The notes under the pieces were generated by a model. The model was not told where the DNA came from, ran no database searches, and saw only the letters and a list, made by a program, of their open reading frames with translations. Position numbers and translations under genes: made by a program. Below, piece by piece: positions 40,401 to 52,531 of a stretch of 64,000 bases of DNA. Origin of the DNA: Acidobacteria bacterium Ga0077534 (GTDB taxonomy: Bacteria > Acidobacteriota > Blastocatellia > Pyrinomonadales > Pyrinomonadaceae); contig LNEI01000025.1 in NCBI GenBank assembly GCA_001464455.1, positions 124,001 through 188,000 of the forward strand, read 5' to 3'. Each line of letters starts with the position of its first letter. The stretch's first letter is position 1.

Positions 40401-41821
40401 GCGTTGTCAGTGTTCAAACTGGCGCCAATATCGATGGCTTGACGTGTACAAACGATCCATCCAGCGTCGGCCCCGCTCCTAATGTCTACGTGATCAACTC
40501 GATCCTAGTTGGACCCAATCAGTCAAACTACGACGTTTCCTCAACCGCGGGATCGTTTGAGATCGAATCTGGAACGGTATCGGGTAACGTTATGTACGGT
40601 GTCGATCCTAAGCAGGTGCCGGGAGTGACTCTGAGTGCTGTTGGCACACCGCCGACATCAACGACGACGGTCTTCCCTGTTCCTGTATCAACACCGCAGT
40701 ACACGTTAGTCAACTTCGGTGCCGGTTCTTACACGGTAACTCCATCCAAGCAGCGTCAAGTATGCGGTTCCCTAAACGGAGTCTTCATTAATGACGCTAC
40801 CGAGGTGGCGAAGCATGTGGTTGGTGCGGTCACCTTGTCAGGTCCTGCATTAACAGCTGCAAGGGTTACTGGTTCGCCAATACCAACGGCGCAGGATGCT
40901 GCTTTGATCGCTCAGAGTGTTGTCGGCAACTGTTCCAATTCGTTTAACAACGCAGGTAAATGGAGATTCAATGCCTCCAGCTTAAACGGGACGGTAGGTA
41001 CCGCATTACCGGCAACCGACATGATCCAGAACATCACGTACAACAGTCTTATTGGTTTCGATTACACCGATGAGAATTACACGGCCATCATGGTCGGTGA
41101 CGTGACAGCACCATACTGGAGCAATGCGATCTCAGCGACCGCCAGACCAGCGATCGGTGAGGATGCCCCTCGCGCAACGGTAGGCACCATTAACGCCTTA
41201 CCGGGTTCTTCGGTGGTTGTTCCGTTCAGGATCGACAATCTGAAGGGTGCGAATGTCGAATCTTACCAGTTCGATATCGTCTATGACCCGGCGGTAGTCA
41301 CACCGGATGCGGTTGCGGCCGACCTGACTGGGACTCTTGGGGTAAACCTGCTTGCGGTGTACAACGTCGTCGAGCCAGGCTTGCTCAAGGTCGGTGTCTA
41401 CGGAGCATTGCCTGCGAATGGCGATGGAGTCTATGTGAATCTGAAATTCTCTGTCAACGGAGCAATGGGCACAAGCTCACCGCTTTCGATCCAGGAATTC
41501 ATGTTCAATGACGCATCCGTTACTGCCCGTACTTTCGATGGTGGAATCAATGTAAGTTCATCTAGTGGTGTTGCCATTAGCGGGCGTGTGTTGGCTCCTG
41601 GAGGCGAAAGCGGGCTGAGGAACGCACGAGTCACTCTTACAAGTGATTCGGGTGAAACCGTGTTCGCAACAACCGGTACCTTTGGGTACTTCCAATTCGG
41701 CGAACTTACCGTTGGTCGCACCTATGTTGTGAGCGTACAGTCGCGTCGCTTCAGGTTCGCACCGGTGAACGTCGTTCTCAACGATAATGTGGCCAATCTC
41801 GAGCTTATAGCTCAAGAGTAG
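34418..41821 (+). CDS. Giant exoprotein with Ig-like/MBG repeats, cohesin- and dockerin-like modules and shared tail domain
   Basis: 2467 residues, with AAAAGGAG upstream of the ATG. A long basic n-region and hydrophobic segment (LLTAITLITLIATTAATTNA) serve as signal peptide. Then come Ig-like/MBG modules and two copies of a jelly-roll-like module (VILEQPSTLNWFYYDD and VIVQPGNSSWGNWDDD). A cohesin-like domain follows (TLSIPNLTSATEVDKAIPVN ...). Three near-exact 94-residue MBG_2 repeats (PLTITADDRTKTYG etc.) lie at about 1689-1970. After that come a pair of degenerate dockerin-like segments (GVFINDATEVAKHVVG and PIPTAQDAALIAQSVVG), a second cohesin-like domain (VESYQFDIVYDPAVVTPDAV), and the shared tail (SGRVLAPGGESGLRNARVTL). 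Probably a surface adhesin or scaffold. The next giant gene follows after 107 nt. Confidence 0.9.
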   Translation: MSETNGIKPAKGHQKPPSPAKKRFRTHVQLLTAITLITLIATTAATTNAASMSFLDSVKSFFGIEISQTAPAATMSPNLGSIGISPLNQGLNVPGGSATYIVTVNSLGGSGAFTANLSAAILPSNVSAMFSPATLSFTGGAASQMSTLTLTGTTAAINGPHSIVIQAVDSGNPGDLVDTSALGATVTITNGCDIPVVTSDPSNVTVTYDNNAVFTAAATGTAPAVQWEEKIGAAPFTAMFGETNLTLTLVNPPVSYTGRQYRAVFTNSCGTDTTTEATLTVNPGTPTATIDNTPATYNGTPQTATVSCLGGGAATLATGGTGTNAGSYTATVNCAASANYNAESGLVPLNDPFVVNKIAPTAWITNSPSLVTGSEQTAQVACLGGGAASINSGGVGTIVGTYATTVACAASTNYNATTVSAGNFAIVDPNVILEQPSTLNWFYYDDVAPESFLTSLEDFVGSPVAPTLGPGSARIMAAASPLPQSKLTLGTTLLNGVRFKDITTLTYETYLVSGTMPPRLQFNADFDTNDAPNWQGRVEFVVPNPDATGTWVTRDVLAGNLKFSYGGHVSGNPWLVGANPCPISGAGCSVAFVRENYPNLRISVKLPDNSPGDPFGALLFRVEPSHDTRVDNVVIGINGDSPVLPNTYRTFNFEQASSSVTVNCPAGPFTYTGGPIVPPCTASYLTSPDGETGSAAVSYTNNTAAGTATATGTYLGDDNHAGSTGTANFTILKADPIVTFGAPPTPTYLGGNFPVTATTTNTDLTTVLFSVSSGPCAIVSQTGNSATLSSSGAGTCVVQAAGAETANFNATSATQNVTIAKATPSATLAITNSPTAEDGNPHMPNVVVSSSTTPGTVVVTTPGLPGPITGTTAVFGTFVPDDAVNYNSVTGVSAGDFVIVAATPVIVQPGNSSWGNWDDDLNVPAAVQDDFVAGPEDPAAGDGSARLQGSTPSVKLALASQLYLGTRVADITSLGYDTYLQTGSVPYLQFDVDFDGPLAGSGGFQGRAMFLPTVGIASGEWQRWNALSDQGRWAFSGAPGDAICPIQAPPGPVCTLQDALTAYPEMSIRLGATSFGLLFRTDPGSLAYVDRLVVGVNANSPTFPSTVRMFDFEQGTSQTFVTCSVPSVAYNGGPHNICSAYYTRSDDGFVTQYPTGVTYTPDNINAGTVTASASFSNDNFSLSSDSETFEITPIAPTCNIVGYSGMYDGLPHGASGTCDVAGTYNYGSTFTDFPGGTANWTFDPTSDNYTNASGSVAITIAKAPSTVNITCPASVTYNATAQEPCDYTVTLPGDPAIGPLDVPTGGYTNNTNPGTATAYFEYAGDLNHTADDDTETFLIDFCPTLSIPNLTSATEVDKAIPVNATDLTPGSVQSVQFDIKYNAAELTPVPDPGNPGFILTQPGSGITASSGTFEVYAAKLPGQDTVRVTIFTTASGATLIGAGTLTNVMMHVEALTGNDDVDLDLDGVLVNGDPLFGGACTSPPVDGVLEVVITTTATTVSSAPNPSVYGDAVPFTASVVSVPPGVPVNSGSVDFEIDGVLYPACSGANAIPVNGSGQAVCTTPALPGSALAGGAHTVRAYYLGNLDFTASNSGDSPYYSHQVDPANQTITFGPLGDKVYGDADFTVSATASSGLAVTFASFPDNTVCSVTGNSVHINAIGTCTIRASQGGNGNYNAALPVDQAFTVTPAPLTITADDRTKTYGAALVLGTTDFSIVGPTQLFNGDTITGVSLASAGAAATASVGSYDIVPSAAVFGVGSASNYTITYLSTVAGGGGELVVDPAPLTIKANDRTKTYGSTLAMGTTLFSVVSPTQLFNGDTISAVTLTSAGSVAAAAVGDYDIDVSGAVFSLGSASNYTISHLTTIGTGGGKLTVGAADLTIRADDRTKVYGLTLGLGTTQFSIVSPTQLLNGDAISDVTLTSAGTVNTASIGDYDIVPSSAVFSAGTASNYNITYLTTIGTGGGKLTVTKAFITKTGGSGYAVYDGVTHSPSPCVVSVQTGANIDGLTCTNDPSSVGPAPNVYVINSILVGPNQSNYDVSSTAGSFEIESGTVSGNVMYGVDPKQVPGVTLSAVGTPPTSTTTVFPVPVSTPQYTLVNFGAGSYTVTPSKQRQVCGSLNGVFINDATEVAKHVVGAVTLSGPALTAARVTGSPIPTAQDAALIAQSVVGNCSNSFNNAGKWRFNASSLNGTVGTALPATDMIQNITYNSLIGFDYTDENYTAIMVGDVTAPYWSNAISATARPAIGEDAPRATVGTINALPGSSVVVPFRIDNLKGANVESYQFDIVYDPAVVTPDAVAADLTGTLGVNLLAVYNVVEPGLLKVGVYGALPANGDGVYVNLKFSVNGAMGTSSPLSIQEFMFNDASVTARTFDGGINVSSSSGVAISGRVLAPGGESGLRNARVTLTSDSGETVFATTGTFGYFQFGELTVGRTYVVSVQSRRFRFAPVNVVLNDNVANLELIAQE
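39482..40327 (+). repeat. Three tandem MBG_2 coding repeats, 282-bp period
   Basis: Units start at 39482, 39764 and 40046, exactly 282 bp (94 codons) apart, each with ADDRTK or NDRTK then TYG/VYG and ending SNY-x-I. DNA similarity is high but not identical, which points to old duplication kept under selection. Confidence 0.85.
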
Positions 41822-41838
41822 CCACACATTCGGTCAAC

Positions 41839-41869
41839 TGCGAGCGAGGCCGCCATGGCCTCGCTCGCA
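41839..41869. other. Strong 13-bp hairpin between two giant exoprotein genes
   Basis: TGCGAGCGAGGCC / GGCCTCGCTCGCA with loop GCCAT, 17 nt after the stop codon at 41821. There is no T run, so it may stabilise the upstream mRNA end or cause partial, rho-aided termination rather than act as an intrinsic terminator. Confidence 0.7.
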
Positions 41870-41928
41870 ATCCCATCATCAAAAGCGGGTCGGGTCCCGG
41901 TCGATTTTCTCTCTCAGGAGTTAGATTT

Positions 41929-46872
<4,944 letters not shown>

Positions 46873-46903
46873 TCGGCAAGGTTCACCAGCAGGGCCGCTC
46901 ACC

Positions 46904-46964
46904 GACCTAAGAAGGTCCTGAGCTTAGTCCGTGCCCCCGGACAGTCGAAAGATCAGTCTTTCGA
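46904..46964 (+). other. Three consecutive small hairpins after the giant gene
   Basis: Perfect stems GACCT/AGGTC (46904-46917), GTCCG/CGGAC (46927-46942) and TCGAAAGA/TCTTTCGA (46945-46964), starting 31 nt after the stop codon. No T run follows. It may be a 3'-end structure of the giant mRNA. The rest of the gap 46873-47479 holds the tRNA-like gene, its terminator and a 15-bp duplication, and no credible protein gene. Confidence 0.5.
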
Positions 46965-46980
46965 TAACAGGAAAAATAAT

Positions 46981-47017
46981 TGGGAAAAGAAAGCGGCAGT
47001 CCTTGGGGACTGCCGCT
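46981..47017 (-). terminator. Rho-independent terminator of the tRNA-like gene
   Basis: On the minus strand a perfect 11-bp stem AGCGGCAGTCC / GGACTGCCGCT with loop CCAA is followed by TTCTTTTCCC. It lies 16 nt past the CCA end of the tRNA-like gene, in the right orientation to end its transcript. Confidence 0.85.
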
Positions 47018-47033
47018 AAGTTGTTGTAAAGAT

Positions 47034-47123
47034 TGGCTCCGCAGGTAAGACTCGAACTTACAACACTTCGGTTAACAGCCGCCCCCCGAGACCATTGCAC
47101 CTATATTCAACGATAGCCACGGA
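47034..47123 (-). tRNA. Aberrant tRNA-Asn (anticodon GTT), probably degenerate
   Basis: The 3' half is excellent: T arm GTAAG-TTCGAGT-CTTAC, acceptor 3' strand CTGCGGA, discriminator G and encoded CCA (47036-47034). The anticodon loop CTGTTAA carries GTT at 47076-47074. The 5' half is wrong. At normal tRNA length (5' end at 47109) the acceptor strand would be TGAATAT and cannot pair. A 7-nt strand that does pair, TCCGTGG (two G-U), lies 14 nt further at 47123-47117, which implies an insertion in the D arm. The anticodon stem also keeps only three pairs (GGCGG with CCGAA), and no normal D stem forms. A terminator follows. Either a decayed gene or a recombination product; alternatively a mis-assembly. 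Confidence 0.55.
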
Positions 47124-47435
47124 TGTCGATAACTCGTCTACCGAAAAGGAAATACTCACTAAAATTCTCATAAACCATTGTGTCCCTTATATCGAGATTT
47201 CGACCCCATTTTCACCCATAACGGAAAAGATAACCGGAAATATGCAAGTACGAGAAGTCAGGTCGCGAAAAACGCTGGAGTTCGAGGGCGACGTAAGAAC
47301 TTTCGACACTAGGATTCCCCACTTACCGACTATCCGTATCGTCTGAAAAAGTCCTGTAAGATTTTTCGAAAATAATCATTTACATCAGAGCCGAAGTTGG
47401 TGTAACGTCGTTCCATCCTATCTTACCCGCTCTAA

Positions 47436-47465
47436 TTCATTGGTTATTTATTCATTGGTTATTTA
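47436..47465. repeat. Tandem 15-bp duplication before the C11 protease gene
   Basis: Two perfect copies of TTCATTGGTTATTTA, directly followed by the Shine-Dalgarno AGGAG of the next gene. AT-rich; it may overlap the promoter or 5' leader, so copy number could alter expression (inference). Confidence 0.88.
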
Positions 47466-47479
47466 AGGAGATATTTTGT

Positions 47480-49360
47480 ATGTCTAAGGGACCAGAAGCA
47501 ACTCTGAAAGAGTGGACCGTCATGATCTACATGTCGGGTGAAAACAATTTGAGCATCGACATGGCATATTCGATCGAGAAGATTCGACAATCGATCAAGA
47601 GTGATGCAAACATGAATTTGTTTGTTTATTTCGACGGAGCGGCTTCCGGAGTACCGACCTTATACTGCGATTTTTCCGACGTCAATTCAGGCGGTTGTTT
47701 TTACAACGCTAGCAAACTTGATCGCATACTTCGGACCTGCGAAGGTGACGGTGACGAGAATTCTGCAAATATAAAATCGATTGCCAACTTTGTCGATTGG
47801 TGTGTAAACCGGGCGGAATATGAAGAAAATGGGATCGTAGAGCGCGGACGAAAGGCGAAAAGATATGCGCTGATTTTCTCCGGGCACTCTTCCGGGATTT
47901 TCCGTGAGGGGTTTCTTCGTGACGAGACTTCGGGGAACTCACTTACATTCAGAAATGTCCGAATGATTCTCAACAGGCTTACGATGACGGAGGACGAGTG
48001 GGAAGTATATATAAAAGAAAAGGCAGAGGAAGAGAACCAAGAAATAAGTACATCGGATCAATATAAAAATCTTCCCCTCGGCATTCTCGGGCAAAAATTT
48101 GATCTACTTGGTTTCGACAGCTGCTTGATGGGCATGCTCGAGGTTGCATATCAATTCAGGCGTTCTGCAAAAACAATGATCGCCTCGGAAGGCAGCATTC
48201 CCGCAGCCGGATGGTCGTACGCTGAGATTCTAGGTTGTCTTTCGAACAGTGACAAGGAAATGGAGACAAACTATATAGCGAAAACCATTGTTCAGAGTTT
48301 CATACTCAATCAGGATCGGCATACCCTTGGGGGCGTAAACGTCGATATTGCCGCCTGGGATCTAACCAAGTTTGCCGAGAATACCGTCCGGGAGGCTCTC
48401 AAGGAGTTCTCCGTAGCTTTACTCGGATGCTTCGTTAAACCAGAATCGAGCCTTTACAAGTTTACGCGCCGCCTTCTCACCTATGTTCACTGGCGGAGCC
48501 AATCGTATCTATTCGAACAGAACATTGATCTTATAGATTTCTGCCAACTTTTGGGTGAAGAGATAGCTTCGATTCGAGCGGAAACAAAGTACTTGCCTGA
48601 CGAGATCATTAAAGTTGAGGATGCTGCCAAGAACCTTGCAGAACAGGTTCGGAGCGTTATTCTAGTTCACGGCTTTAGTGGCGGCAAGTATCAGTATTCG
48701 AACGGCGCTGCATTGTTTTTCCCCTGGTCGCTATCGACGTTTAACGAGGCAAAAAAGGAGTACGCTACGCTCGATCTATCCCGGGAGATCGGTGAGAACG
48801 GTTGGATCCAGTTTTTGTGGAAATTCTTGTCTCAAGTTACGCTGAGGCCGTCGGTCGAGTTTGAGGATAGATTCGTAGATTCTGGCGCCGTTTACTACAA
48901 CCAGAATTTTGGAGAGATGGCGTCAGTCGGAGCTGTTGGTAAGGGCCTTACCAAAACAGAAATCAACCCCAAGATCGATAAAGACGGACTAGCGGTCAAC
49001 ACCCGTACCGAAGTTGATCCTAAGGTCAGTAAAGGGGTCTCGATAGATTCTGGCGGCAAGATAGTCGTCAAGACTGACATTAATCCACGTGTAGACAGAA
49101 CGCCGCTAAACCCGGTACTCGATAGGTCACCCATCAACCCATCAGAGAAAACACCGATCAATCCGGCTCTTGATAGGGGGCTAACAAACAAAATACCGGA
49201 CAACGCCGCAACCCGAATGTTCGGCAGTACAGGACAGATGATCCAGAGCATCATGGAGTGGAAGAACATCCAAACTTTTTGGGATGTTTCCGGGCTATCG
49301 GAACTTCCTGAGGCCTATGGCGACGACCGTGAAAACAGGTCATTAGATGAAGGCTCATAA
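47480..49360 (+). CDS. Clostripain-family cysteine peptidase (C11), cytoplasmic
   Basis: 626 residues with AAGGAG before the ATG and no signal peptide. The caspase-like fold starts at EWTVMIYMSGENNLSIDMAY (11-30). The catalytic His136 is in LIFSGHSSGIF and Cys215 in LLGFDSCLMGMLEVAYQF, the C11 signature. C11 enzymes cleave after Arg/Lys and are often activated by self-cleavage. A C-terminal tail (about 505-600) is built from short repeats such as INPKIDKDG, VDPKVSKGV, INPRVDRTP and LNPVLDRSP, rich in Asp-Arg and Asp-Lys. These could be processing or docking sites (inference). The last 14 nt overlap the start of the TPR-CHAT gene, which implies translational coupling. Function is unknown; proteolytic signalling is the natural guess. 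Confidence 0.93.
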   Translation: MSKGPEATLKEWTVMIYMSGENNLSIDMAYSIEKIRQSIKSDANMNLFVYFDGAASGVPTLYCDFSDVNSGGCFYNASKLDRILRTCEGDGDENSANIKSIANFVDWCVNRAEYEENGIVERGRKAKRYALIFSGHSSGIFREGFLRDETSGNSLTFRNVRMILNRLTMTEDEWEVYIKEKAEEENQEISTSDQYKNLPLGILGQKFDLLGFDSCLMGMLEVAYQFRRSAKTMIASEGSIPAAGWSYAEILGCLSNSDKEMETNYIAKTIVQSFILNQDRHTLGGVNVDIAAWDLTKFAENTVREALKEFSVALLGCFVKPESSLYKFTRRLLTYVHWRSQSYLFEQNIDLIDFCQLLGEEIASIRAETKYLPDEIIKVEDAAKNLAEQVRSVILVHGFSGGKYQYSNGAALFFPWSLSTFNEAKKEYATLDLSREIGENGWIQFLWKFLSQVTLRPSVEFEDRFVDSGAVYYNQNFGEMASVGAVGKGLTKTEINPKIDKDGLAVNTRTEVDPKVSKGVSIDSGGKIVVKTDINPRVDRTPLNPVLDRSPINPSEKTPINPALDRGLTNKIPDNAATRMFGSTGQMIQSIMEWKNIQTFWDVSGLSELPEAYGDDRENRSLDEGS

Positions 49361-52300
49361 CAATAGTCTACAACGATTTGGGGCTGCTCTAACGATTTTC
49401 ATGCTGAGCGTATGTGGGCTTTTCGGCAGCGCTCCCCCAGTTCAAGTTTCGGCAGAAGATGCTGAAGTCTCCGCAAACCGTTTCCTTTCCGTTTGGTCTC
49501 GAAGTAGTTACGAGTCAGCGGCGAGCGAGTTCCTTAGAGCGTCAGAGGCGTGGATCACTCTGGGCGACCCTAAGCGGGCTGCGGATTGCCTCCGTGAGGC
49601 TACAAAAGTTCTTTTGTTACTGTCGGAAAACGGAAAAGCCGTAAAAGCACTTACACGTTCTATCGAATTGGATAAGGGCAGTGGAAACTCTGCGGGGCTT
49701 GCAATATCGAATTCGCTTCTAGCGGGGCTAAACCGTGAAGAGGGAAAGCGACCTCAAGCTGTCGAGCTGTCGTCGTCCGCCCTTGAGCAAGCGAGACTGT
49801 CTGGCGACGCGAAAGCACTAGCTTACGCGTTATTCGCTGAGGGGATGCTTGAGTTTTATACGGGTGATCTAGACAAAAGTATGCGGTCCTTTGCGGAGGC
49901 CTCGGCGTTTTCCGAATCCACCAGTGATGTTAGGTTCCAGATCGTCCTGAACTGGACGATAGGCTTTGGTCACGCTCGACAAGGAAGGCCAAGGGAAGCC
50001 ATGGCTATTCTCCGAAAAGCGGTCAATTCAGCACAGTCTGCAGGTTTGGTACGGGAGAAAGCTCTCGCCTTATTCGGGTGTGGGTACGTCGCCTTGCTAG
50101 GCGGTCGGAAATCCTTGGCTCTGAAATACTACCTTGAAGCCGAGCATTTGTATCCGAATGATTTTGAATGGATAGAGAAGGGAAAGCTGTATGCAAATAT
50201 AGCGGCCGTCTTCGAGGAAATGAAGGTTTTCGAACTGGCGGAGGTGAATTATGAGCGAGCCTATACCTTTTATTCCAAAGCGAATTTCCCGCTTGGAAAG
50301 ATGGCAACACTGCCGAGTTTCGCGAGGATGAAGTATCGGACTGGCGATCGGGCTGCCGCCGCGGAAATGTTATTCCAAGCAAGGCGGGACGCGATCGCGC
50401 TCGGTAGCCGGCTTCATATTCCCGCGATCGACCAGATGCTTGCGGAGGCGGCTGCCGACGACGGGCTGTTCAACGAGTCGCTCACTAGGTTGAAAGACGT
50501 TCGGAGAGCTTACACGGAGCTTAATGTAGAGTTTCCAGAGATCGAGCTTTCATTAGGCAGGGTGTACGAGAAAATGGGCGATGTGGGGAACGCGAGGGTC
50601 CACTACCAGATCGGCCTCGAGAAGGCTCAGCAGTTTGAAGACGGGCATTTGATCGGCGAGGCGGTCTTTCGTCTCGGGCTGTTGGACGAAATTGACGGGA
50701 ATAAAGATCAGGCTCTGAAGCGGTATATTGAATCCATCAGACTCGGTGAATCTTCGGCTAATGAGTTTCGCAGTGCCGCCTTGAGCACATCGTTCTTTTC
50801 CACAATTCAAGAACGGTATGAAAGAGCGATAGATCGGCTAATGAGCGACTATTCGTCTAATAAGAACGAATCCAAAATGATCGAGGCCTTCAATTTGTCA
50901 GAAGGTGCGAAAGCCCGTTTTCTGCGCTCCGCGATTATGGCTGCGGAACCGGAACTGCAGGGCGAACCGGGTGAGCTCTTCGAGCGGGAGATAAATTTAA
51001 GCCTAACCGTTAGCTCCAAAGCCGACGAGTTGACTCACGCCTTGAAGGACGGAAATGTAGAACAATCTCTTACAGTTCGCAGAGAACTCAATCAACTATC
51101 TGATGATCTGGAAAAGATACGGTTCCGACTGGCAGAGATGTTACCAGTATACACTGCCTCCCGAACCGCCTCCCATTTTAATGTGCAGACCTGGAAAAGC
51201 AATGGTCTGGCAAGCGACCTGGTTTTTATGAGCTTCGTGTTAGGGGAGAAATCCGGTTACTTATGGTTAGTGAGCCCCGAGTCGATCGAGAGTTATGTCA
51301 CTCCGGGCCGAACGCAGGTTATACCCTTGATCGAACGGCTACGGGTTGTCCTTGCAGAGAACAAGGCGAATGCCAACGAAACCATTGAGGAATACCGATC
51401 TCGCACAGCCGATCTTGATACGGAATACAAAAGAGTAGCCAAGCGACTAAGTCGCGATCTCTTCGGACAGGTTGCTGACAAATTGAAGGGCAAACGAATT
51501 GTGCTCAGTGCGCAAGGGGATCTTCAGTTTTTCCCGCTGGGAGCGTTGCCTTGGCCGGGTGACACTAGTGATGAGCCAATAATTTCTACCAACGAGGTCC
51601 TTTATTCACCTTCAGCCTCGGTTTTGCAATTGATTCGACTGGAGAATCAGAGTGAACGGCAGGCAGGTAGCGATCTGCTCGTCTTCTCTGATCCGGTATT
51701 CTCCAATAACGATACTCGACTGACCGGAATCAAAATGGATTCGTTGAATTTTGCAGGTATTCCAGGCACTTTTCGTTCCGCCCAATCCCTCGACAAACTC
51801 CCGCGGCTTGAATCTTCAAATGAGGAAGCCATCACGATCGCCCGGGCGGTTGGTGGTTTTAGTATTTCGATAAAGTCGGGGTTTGATGCGAATCGGACAA
51901 CGGTGTTGAGTGCGGATTTGGGGGATTATCGGATGCTTCATTTTGCAACGCATGGGGTGATTGATGAGGAGTGGCCGGAGTTGTCGGGGATATTGTTGTC
52001 GTTGTATGACCGGGAAGGCAAGCGGAATGATGGCGGGCTTATTCGGCTGCAGGATGTTTATGGGATGAACCTTAACTCGGATCTGGTGGTGCTGAGTGCT
52101 TGCGATACGGGTATCGGAAAAGACGTGCGGGGCGAGGGGTTGATGAGCTTGACCAATGCTTTTCTTCAGGCGGGATCGAAGACGGTTGTATCGAGCCTTT
52201 GGAAGGTCGATGACGCGGCGACAAAGGAACTTATGACCGAGTTTTATCGCGGCATGGCCGAAGAAGGCCTGACTGTCTCGGCCGCACTCCGTCAGGCGCA

Positions 52301-52487
52301 GATAAAACTCTACAACGATCCTAGATACCGATCCCCGTTTTACTGGGCCGCTTTCACCATGCATGGCGACTACGACAGAGTCCCGCAGATATCAACCAGA
52401 TATGCACGGCACTCGACTATTGTCGGGGCCATTATGTTTCTACTGCTCGGATTCTATCTTTTTCGAGTGTTTAGGGCAGTGAAGTAG
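49347..52487 (+). CDS. TPR-CHAT protein (caspase-clan peptidase domain)
   Basis: 1046 residues. An N-terminal hydrophobic segment (GAALTIFMLSVCGLFGSAPP) suggests export or anchoring. TPR-type helices run from about 45 to 500 (for example AKALAYALFAEGMLEFYTGD, ALKYYLEAEHLYP, AQQFEDGHLIGEAVFRLGLL), followed by a helical linker. The CHAT domain, about 640-1015, has His869 in LHFATHG and Cys919 in LSACDTG, so the dyad is present. A final membrane segment (TIVGAIMFLLLGFYLFRVF) ends the protein. CHAT proteases are effectors in several bacterial signalling systems. It overlaps the C11 gene by 14 nt and is convergent with an anti-sigma/sigma pair 44 nt away. Codons around 51.88-52.16 kb, which encode the catalytic core, are clearly richer in G and T than the rest. 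Confidence 0.93.
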   Translation: MKAHNNSLQRFGAALTIFMLSVCGLFGSAPPVQVSAEDAEVSANRFLSVWSRSSYESAASEFLRASEAWITLGDPKRAADCLREATKVLLLLSENGKAVKALTRSIELDKGSGNSAGLAISNSLLAGLNREEGKRPQAVELSSSALEQARLSGDAKALAYALFAEGMLEFYTGDLDKSMRSFAEASAFSESTSDVRFQIVLNWTIGFGHARQGRPREAMAILRKAVNSAQSAGLVREKALALFGCGYVALLGGRKSLALKYYLEAEHLYPNDFEWIEKGKLYANIAAVFEEMKVFELAEVNYERAYTFYSKANFPLGKMATLPSFARMKYRTGDRAAAAEMLFQARRDAIALGSRLHIPAIDQMLAEAAADDGLFNESLTRLKDVRRAYTELNVEFPEIELSLGRVYEKMGDVGNARVHYQIGLEKAQQFEDGHLIGEAVFRLGLLDEIDGNKDQALKRYIESIRLGESSANEFRSAALSTSFFSTIQERYERAIDRLMSDYSSNKNESKMIEAFNLSEGAKARFLRSAIMAAEPELQGEPGELFEREINLSLTVSSKADELTHALKDGNVEQSLTVRRELNQLSDDLEKIRFRLAEMLPVYTASRTASHFNVQTWKSNGLASDLVFMSFVLGEKSGYLWLVSPESIESYVTPGRTQVIPLIERLRVVLAENKANANETIEEYRSRTADLDTEYKRVAKRLSRDLFGQVADKLKGKRIVLSAQGDLQFFPLGALPWPGDTSDEPIISTNEVLYSPSASVLQLIRLENQSERQAGSDLLVFSDPVFSNNDTRLTGIKMDSLNFAGIPGTFRSAQSLDKLPRLESSNEEAITIARAVGGFSISIKSGFDANRTTVLSADLGDYRMLHFATHGVIDEEWPELSGILLSLYDREGKRNDGGLIRLQDVYGMNLNSDLVVLSACDTGIGKDVRGEGLMSLTNAFLQAGSKTVVSSLWKVDDAATKELMTEFYRGMAEEGLTVSAALRQAQIKLYNDPRYRSPFYWAAFTMHGDYDRVPQISTRYARHSTIVGAIMFLLLGFYLFRVFRAVK

Positions 52488-52531
52488 AGGTGAATTATGG
52501 CCGGTCGCAGAGAACCGCCCATTCTCGACGA

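Noticed and set aside
47095-47346. 83-codon plus-strand frame downstream of the tRNA-like gene
   Set aside because: Starts at a TTG inside the tRNA-like gene, has no ribosome site and no recognisable content.
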